Positions 57,736-64,000 of a stretch of DNA of 64,000 nt are shown here, in pieces. The notes beneath the pieces were generated by a model. That model was not told the origin of the DNA. It worked only from the letters and a program-made list of their open reading frames with translations, and searched no databases. Each line of letters starts with the position of its first letter. Within the stretch, counting starts at the first letter, position 1. Where the stretch lies: positions 35,925,662 through 35,989,661 of the forward strand of contig CM070604.1 in the NCBI GenBank assembly GCA_036346395.1, in the 5' to 3' direction. This stretch comes from Hsuehochloa calcarea. Lineage: Eukaryota > Streptophyta > Magnoliopsida > Poales > Poaceae. A program made the translations under genes and the position numbers.

Positions 57736-59582
57736 GTCACCTGAATATTGGAAACTTGGTTTAAAATAAAATATATTGATCTTACAACTATGCTATGAGA
57801 TCCTACAATTGATATGTATAGACGAGGTTGACAATAAATAGAGACTCAATATAAATGGAAGTACCAAAAAGGCACAATGGAATTAAAAAAAAACAAAAAA
57901 CATTTAGTATTTTCACACAATTGAACACTAATATTATCTTTTGTTTTCAGCCTAAATTTTAAATAGTAGATATCACTTGAAACTTTGAGACCATACGCTT
58001 CATAATACAAAGCAGAACAAAAATAGTTGTATGTAAATATTGTTAAGATTAGATGGATCGAGAAAATAATAACAACCTACAGCCAAAACAATATGTCAAA
58101 TTGTAACAAAAAGGAACAACATTTCAAAATGCACAAACAATAGATCTGAAAATGAATTACATTTAAAAAAAAAATAGAACATATCCCTTGAGATCACAAA
58201 AGCATCAATTTCCTCCTCGATCGAAGATGGGATGAAATTGGCGACCTCTTGGTTGGTTGTAGCTCAAGTTTCTTCGAGAGGGGACGGGGAAGAATGCAGA
58301 GCACACGAAAAGATAGAAGGTTTCGGTGGCGAAACAAGGAGACATAATCAACGTTAGGCAAGCGGTCACAGGTCACACGAGATGAAAAAGAGTAATCAGA
58401 AATATGAAATGAGAGGAACGAGTGACAGCAGCAGAGCCTCATATGTACATATAATATAAGAGGTTAGCAAATCTTATTTCTCTGGTTGAATGTGGATATG
58501 TTATAAAAGTTGTTACTTGTGCCAAGATCCCAAGAGATGTTTGAAAAATCTCATTCAAGCAGGGTAATAATATCATTTTAGGCAATATTAATTGCAAATA
58601 TATCCGTTTCCTATATTAATAGCCCGCTAAGATGCAAAAATATACAATGGAATGAAGAATGGTTTCACACATATTATTTTACCGACCATGGCTGAGTTTG
58701 TAAACGATGTGACAGATATGCAATGGAATATGCTTATATGGATAGTGTTTCTTGCTACACAAAGAGGGCATAAGTTCAACTCATATTGGGCGTGAGTTGG
58801 TGTTAGTATTTTTTCTTTCTTTCTTTCTAGTGTCTTTTCTCGAGAGTTGAGACCATCGACGAGAAAGTCTCCAGGCAACATCCAATGCATGATCCATACA
58901 CTAGTAGGAAATTGGAGTGATCTCAAAAAGAAGGCACTGGATTTGGGCCACCCGTGTCAACCTCACGACTTCACGTACAAAGCACAGTAAGTACAAAAGT
59001 TACATTTTATCAACAAGAAAGAAGAAAAATTGCATTGAACAGATCAACCTGTATATCAACAAGAAAGAAGAAAAATTGCATTGAACAGATCAACCCGTAT
59101 AACGACACCAACGGTGTACCAGACTGCGCTAACCATGAAATCAATTACCCAGAACTCTTCTGCTTTAGAAAACAAGTAACTGAAGAAACAGTAGTTTCTG
59201 GTATTTCACTCATTTCCTTTTTGTTCAGAAGTACAAGTATACAAAGAATGTTGACTTACAGGGAGTGACAACAACTCCAGGGGTACTGACCAGTGCTTCT
59301 AATCTAACTCGGGAGGTTATAGGCAAGATCCCAAACCCTCATTTTGTTAGAGTCGGAACAGTATTTGAGCACTCGTGCATTCATGATTAACTAAACCACA
59401 TTCCTGGCTCTGCTGTTAGTGCTCCAATCTAAATCTTGCACTGGGGTCCTTCTTGAGGGCATGGTACAGTATGTCCTGTGTTGAACCTTCCGCATTATGT
59501 ACTGATCATTGCCCAGCATGAGGAGCAAGGTGTTGTCAAAACCAAAATATCACCAGAGACGCTCTCGGGTGATTCGGACGTG
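57736..59582. other. 1.85 kb with no supported gene
   Basis: AT-rich, with a TTTCTTTCTTTCTTTC microsatellite at 58811-58828. A perfect-looking 46-bp tandem duplication is at 59009-59100. The last 300 bp before the copia element may include the ancestral 3' end of the C2-GRAM gene, displaced by that insertion. Confidence 0.4.
59009..59100. repeat. 46-bp tandem duplication
   Basis: Copies 59009-59054 and 59055-59100 start ATCAACAAGAAAGAAGAAAA and differ only at a single CCTGTAT/CCCGTAT position. Confidence 0.9.
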
Positions 59583-62015
59583 TGTTATGAATATTGTATA
59601 TGTATTCACGAGGTATATGTGTTATGAATATTGTATATATATTCATGAGGTCTAATGAAAAATATATACAGTGAGTACAAAGAAAATATTACAAGGGAAT
59701 ATATTGTACACATATAAAGAAATACAAAAGGCATATAAAAAAATACAATAGAATTTCTAACACCCTCCACCCCCCTCAAACGCATGGTGGATCACACACA
59801 CTGAGTTTAGAGAGAAAATACAAATGTTGTACCCTAGTCTGTGGCTTCGTGAAGAAGTCAGCAATCAGTAATTCTAAGGACACAAACTATAAAGCAAGTA
59901 CTCCCTCCTGCACCTGTGAGCGAGTGTATGAAGTATTCATACTAATATGCTTGGTGAGCTCATGTTTCATTGGGTCATAGGCAACACTGATAACATCTGT
60001 ACCGTCAGACAAAAAAGTCGTAATCCCATCACAGATACTCCAAAATCTGCAAGTAGCCATCTCAACCAAGTAATCTCTGCTGTCAATACTGCCATAACTC
60101 TCAACTTAGCCTCTACACTCGAACAGGAAACTGCAATCTGTTTCTTTGTCTTTCAAGCAATCAAGGAGTCAAGAAAAACACAGTAAGTATATAGAGAACG
60201 ATGATCAAAAGAATCACTAGCTCAGGTCGCATCGAAGTACGCCTGAAACTGTAATGAGGTGGAGTTAAGGAAAAACAAACAACGAGAGATAGTCCCACGC
60301 AAGTAGCAAAAAATACGAAAAAGGTGACTGTAGTGAAGATGGGGAGGACGAGCCATGAACTGACTCAAGATATGAATAGCATAAGCAATATCATGACGAA
60401 TGCTTACAAGATACACCAGACTCCCAACAAGATGGTGATATCGAGTAAGATCCCCAAGAAGATCACTATCAGTGGCACAAAGCTGTAAGGATAGCTCTAT
60501 GAGAGTCTCAGCAGTACAAGTGTCAATCAGACTAGACCGATCAATAAGATCCTGAACATACTTCTGCCAGGAGAGGTAGTAGCCCTCGGCATGGAAGAGA
60601 TCTCAATCCCAAAGAAGTACGTAAGAGAACCAAGATCAGATGAATAAAGAATCATCACTAGTGATGAGCATATCATCAATATACATAAGAATCAGTGTCC
60701 TACCTCGAGATGAGACATGGAAAAAAAAGAGCAGCATCTTAGGAACTAACAGCGAAACCGATAGCAGTAATCACTGAGATAAAACACGCAAACTAAGCAT
60801 GAGGAACCAGTTTGAGGCCATAAAGAGCACAACAAAGATGACAAACGTGCCCATCGGGAACAGAATACCCAGGTGATGGCTGTATGTAGACCTCATCATG
60901 CAAAACACCATTAAGAAGACATTCTTAATATCCAGCTGATAGATAGACCATCGGTGAACAGAAGCAACCGCAACAAGAGTGCGAACAATGGTGCGAACAA
61001 TGGTCACATGGGCAACAGGAGCAAAAGTCTCATCGTAATCACGACCGTTCTCCTACTCAAAGCCGCAAGCCACAGGACAAGCACTATAGCACTCGATAGT
61101 ACCATCAGACCGGGTCTTAATCTTGTACACCCACTTGCACGTGATAGGACGAGCATGCACATGTATCGGTACAATATCCCAAATCTCCGTACATCGAAGA
61201 GCATCAAACTCCTTTGCCATAGCGAGCTGCCACTCAAAATGAGGAACAACCTCACGATAAGAACTAGGCTTAGTGACAGAGCAAATCTCAAGTCTCCGTA
61301 CATCAAAGAGCATCAAGCTCCTCTGCCATAGCAAGCTGCCACTCAGAATGGAATCGCAGCTGATGGAACGAAAGCTATCAATAGGCAGCGCTGGACGGCG
61401 CGACGACCAAGCCAATGGAGTCTAACAGGTGGTGCTGGACGACACAGCGGTTAGATCGACGTTCTATATTTTTTTTGCGAGAAGTCTCTGTTTTTATAGA
61501 AACCGAATCAGTCTCTATCCAAAACAGAGGAGGCCTCCGCTCGATCCAATCGTGAGGACGGCGTCGACAGCTCCAGGGAGCGCGGGGGCGGCTAGGTGTG
61601 CGACGACTTCAGCGGGCACAAGCGGCGGCCAGGCTAGCACAGGTGTAGGCGGCGATCGGGCTGGCACGGGCGTGGACGACCGGGTGAGCGGAGACAACGT
61701 TTCCGCAGGCAGCGCAAGCGCAGACAGCGATCGGGCGAGCAGTGGCATCGAACAGCGGCCAAGCTAGCGTAGGCACGGACGGCGACCGGTCAAGTGACGA
61801 CAGTGTCAGGACGGCGAGGCGCCGAGATGGCAGCAGAAGAAGCTAGGTTAGTGCACTAGCTCTGATACCATATTATGACTATTGTGTATGTATTCAAGGG
61901 GCCAAATGAACAATATATGTAGGAAGTACAAATGGATATTACAAAAAAATATGTCATACACGTATAAGGAAATACAAAAGACATAAGGAAATACAAAATA
62001 ATTTCTATTCTAACA
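59583..62015 (-). mobile_element. Copia element D, internally deleted, in the 3' flank of the C2-GRAM gene
   Basis: The 3' LTR is 59583-59762 (TGTTATGAATATTG...TTTCTAACA), with its first 37 bp duplicated. The 5' LTR is 61871-62015 (TATTATGACTATTG...TTCTAACA). On the minus strand the 5' LTR is followed by TGGTATCAGAGC (61859-61870). A purine tract (GGGGGGTGGAGGG on the minus strand) precedes the 3' LTR. Flanks ACGTG (59578-59582) and ATGTG (62016-62020) are a likely target duplication with one C-to-T change. Gag to integrase are missing, so it is a deletion derivative related to copia C. Confidence 0.85.
59887..61415 (-). pseudogene. Copia D: reverse transcriptase and RNase H fragments
   Basis: Minus-strand blocks in order: PSSYREVVPHFEWQLAMAKE and CKWVYKIKTRSDGTIE (61080-61250), LVAVASVHRWSIYQLDIKN (about 60930), DIAYAIHILSQFMARP (about 60370), CYLRGTISRCLFF, and KHELTKHISMNTSYTRSQVQ (about 59920). 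A block of about 107 bp around LLWQRSLMLFDVRR is present twice (61190-61225 and 61297-61350). Multiple frame breaks. The YVDD core is only recognisable at about 60670 as a shifted text. Confidence 0.8.
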
Positions 62016-62055
62016 ATGTGCACCAGCAAAAGTAGGATGTGAAAAAAATGGTTTC

Positions 62056-63748
62056 CTACTTAGCTGGTATGCATTCCTTCTCGAGTTGGCTGAATATCTT
62101 CTTGAGACGAGACGATGCATTGGATGCTACCTCCTGCGTTATCTTCTTTCGATTTTTGCAGCTCTTTAACCATGCTACGCCAATAGATACTTGTACAGTA
62201 CATGTTTTCTGCTTGGACGCAATCTGCTCCAATTGATATCGAATATGGAGCTGCAAAAAAGATTAAGATACGTGAAAGTCAGAAAATATAATATTTTCAG
62301 TTGTAACAAAATGGTAAAAAAAATAGATGTTGCCTAGAATAAAACTAATTAACTAAGTATGAAACTGCTTTTTTTCTCCTGTTTAGGTGTAATGCATATG
62401 TGTGTAAATAACGTTATGCTTTTGTGTATAGTGCCAACGGCAGGTTTTCCAGAATTTGGGATGACCCTCTTTATCATAGTCACCGTAGTAATTTTATTAA
62501 AGAGGCCACAAACAAAGCAATCAAGAAGGAACAAATGGCCAATATCCACTGCACTAACAATATGTGTGATATTGGGTTTCTGTCTGACAGTGCAATCTTG
62601 CAATTTAAAACCAAAATGAAGAAATTCATAGAAAGAAAAAGAAGAACATACAAAAAGTGAAATGTTTTGACTACAATGATGTCAACCATCAAAAGAGGAA
62701 GATGCAACCAAGAAAACAATGTTAGCAGGTCAGAATAATACAAGATAGATATGCAATATAATATCATGCATAATTCAAATATACAACTAAGATTAAAATG
62801 TATACAATAAAAGAAAGAATATATGTCAGGAATTTGTCTCTTACGTTGAAATATTCACCAACTGGGATACCTTCGAGTGTCATCACTTCCTCCACAAGCC
62901 ATCCATTCTTATCAGGCAACGGGGACTTCTGTTGGGTGCTCATTACTTCCACCTCATGTCGTGCCAATTTCTTGTCAAACTTGTAATGAACTTGCCTCTG
63001 GTAAACATCGGCCCTGACCGGTTCCCATGCTGTAACGGAGTAGTCCATACAGCCAACTTTCTCCATCACTTGATGCTCCAGAGGTCCACCCTCAAATATG
63101 TCCACGAGTGTTGATACCTAATGAAACATACAAGTTGGCAATGTAAAGTTGTAATTCTTTCAATCTTTCTGCAGCACATAGTGGATTGCACATCATTGTC
63201 AGGATGGAAGAAGGAATCTTACATCAAAAGGTTTTGTAGATGAAAATACTTCTGACATTTTGGCTTCCTCTATCCCTAAGAAAGATCCACTTTCCTCGTT
63301 TTGGACGTCTTTCATTTCTGATTCCTCTTCTACCAGCTGAACTTTTTGTTCAGGGGTCAAGGACCTCGCCTTCCAGAGTGCCATAATTGTTCTGCAAAGC
63401 ATGCCATTGGCAATTTTGAAAAACAGATGACCAGCCACATATGACAAGATGAGTTCACGTTTATCATTCAAGAAAACGGACTTACTTCTGTGCCACATTG
63501 AATGACACAAAAGATTGGAAATGAAACTTGAGCCTCCCTTCATTGTCCAACTGCTTTGCTCCATGCCTTGCATCCATTCCTCTACCCTTAAGAAGAATAA
63601 TAAGCAGAGATGGGCTTCCCATTGAAGACAGGGTTGCAGGGACCACTTGGATCTCTTCAATATCTTCCCAAAGAAAGAAGAATTTTGTTTTGTGACCAAA
63701 AAGATTCGTGTAGAACCCAATAATTCTTGGAGACAAAAACAAGCGACC
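62056..63748 (-). CDS. C2-GRAM-VASt domain protein, 3' part (gene continues beyond the right edge)
   Basis: Four minus-strand exons, 63748-63486, 63391-63223, 63117-62845 and 62250-62056, all have GT-AG borders and matching phases, giving about 299 C-terminal residues. The first is a GRAM domain: GRLFLSPRIIGFYTNLFGHK, FFFLWEDIEEIQVVP, GRGMDARHGAKQLDNEGRLK. It continues into TIMALWKARSLTPEQK. The third and fourth form a VASt domain: VSTLVDIFEGGPLEHQVMEK, KNGWLVEEVMTLEGIPVGEY, then LHIRYQLEQ and VGVAW-LKS-type text (SIGVAWLKSCKNRKKI), ending RLKKIFSQLEKECIPAK. This matches plant C2 and GRAM domain-containing proteins such as At1g03370. The C2 exons would be right of 64000. GRAM and VASt (START-like) domains bind phospholipids and sterols, so a role at membranes or contact sites is likely. 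The coding sequence here looks intact. Confidence 0.92.
62251..62844 (-). other. Last intron of the C2-GRAM gene, 594 bp
   Basis: Bounded by donor AAC|GTAAGAG (read on the minus strand, at 62844) and acceptor TTTTTTGCAG|CTCC (at 62251). AT-rich; no inserted element recognised. ORFs on either strand are short and not credible. Confidence 0.8.
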
Positions 63749-64000
63749 CTGCAACACAGACATAAGTCTAAGCTCTCAAGCACAGTCGCGTCACAAAACA
63801 GAAGTTCATGTCTAGTTCTGCTGTAAAGTCACAGTAATATGGCCATGTGAAACTAGGCGCTAGTCGGGCGGCGGACCAGCGCCTAGCGCCTAATCGCCGC
63901 CTAGACAGGATAAATCGGCTAGGCAACCTAGGCGGGAGAGCCGCGCCTAGCGCCTAGGCGGACGCCTAGGGGCATGGATAGAAATCCCGGCGGTTACCGG
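63749..64000 (-). other. Upstream intron of the C2-GRAM gene with transposon sequence
   Basis: The acceptor GTGTTGCAG|GGT marks the intron end at 63749, read on the minus strand. From about 63843 to 63970 is a dense patch of GCGCCTAGCGCCTAGG-like words, typical of another grass hAT-type MITE. At 63973 the family seen at 39116-39304 starts again (CATGGATAGAAATCCCGG) and is cut by the window edge. Confidence 0.6.

Noticed and set aside
57740..58900. Right terminus of a second CACTA element (CTAGTG near 58830 or CACTAG near 58897)
   Set aside because: Neither has subterminal repeats next to it nor a 3-bp duplication matching the possible left end near 54466.
61429..61770. Ala/Gly/Ser-rich frames on both strands
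   Set aside because: GC-rich leader of copia D next to its primer site.

Overview
The window is nuclear DNA from a grass (Poaceae-type monocot). It holds two plant genes with canonical GT-AG introns, surrounded by nested plant transposons: Ty1/copia and Ty3/gypsy elements with plant tRNA primer sites, CACTA, hAT, a TRIM, and grass-style GC-rich first exons. No bacterial operons, CRISPR arrays, rRNA or tRNA genes were seen. All protein calls come from reading translations by eye, without a database search.

Left part (1-33 kb), mobile DNA. A Ty3/gypsy 3' end (1-1620) carries an array of GTCGTA...TACGAC hairpin units. A complete CACTA element with a wrecked TNP2 transposase lies at 1732-4649, with AAG target duplications. 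A very large solo LTR (6572-14652, ATACG duplications) contains a second solo LTR (11608-13860, TCTAT duplications). A fragment of another gypsy LTR plus gag follows, then a rearranged minus-strand copia element (16668-29827). That copia is split inside its reverse transcriptase by a younger, complete SIRE-like copia of 10.9 kb (18197-29137, GGGAC duplications). A tandem array of a 1.375-kb unit (29878-32946) ends the block.

Middle part (34.6-47.1 kb), gene 1 on the + strand. It is a CONSTANS-like transcription factor with two B-boxes and a CCT domain: 408 residues in four coding exons (42126-46467). A TCP/G-box-rich promoter and a non-coding first exon probably lie near 34.65-35.06 kb. The inferred 7-kb intron in the 5' UTR would hold a 1.5-kb hAT element, a copia remnant with an hAT MITE inside it, and a TRIM/SMART-like element. 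Coding introns carry a second hAT MITE and two other inverted-repeat elements.

Right part (47.5-64 kb). A decayed copia element (47476-53097) is followed by unassigned DNA. Next come CACTA subterminal repeat clusters (54.48-57.74 kb) that enclose a broken unknown reading frame and an LTR-like insert. A deleted copia element (59583-62015) follows. Gene 2, on the - strand, is the 3' half of a C2-GRAM-VASt domain protein (62056-63748, continuing past the right edge). Its stop codon is only about 40 bp from the copia element, so its 3' UTR has probably been altered. The two genes converge, with about 15.6 kb between their stop codons, mostly transposon.

I did not find a convincing new system. 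The best observations concern how transposons have reshaped the ends and introns of the two genes, and several self-consistent nesting events proven by target-site duplications.
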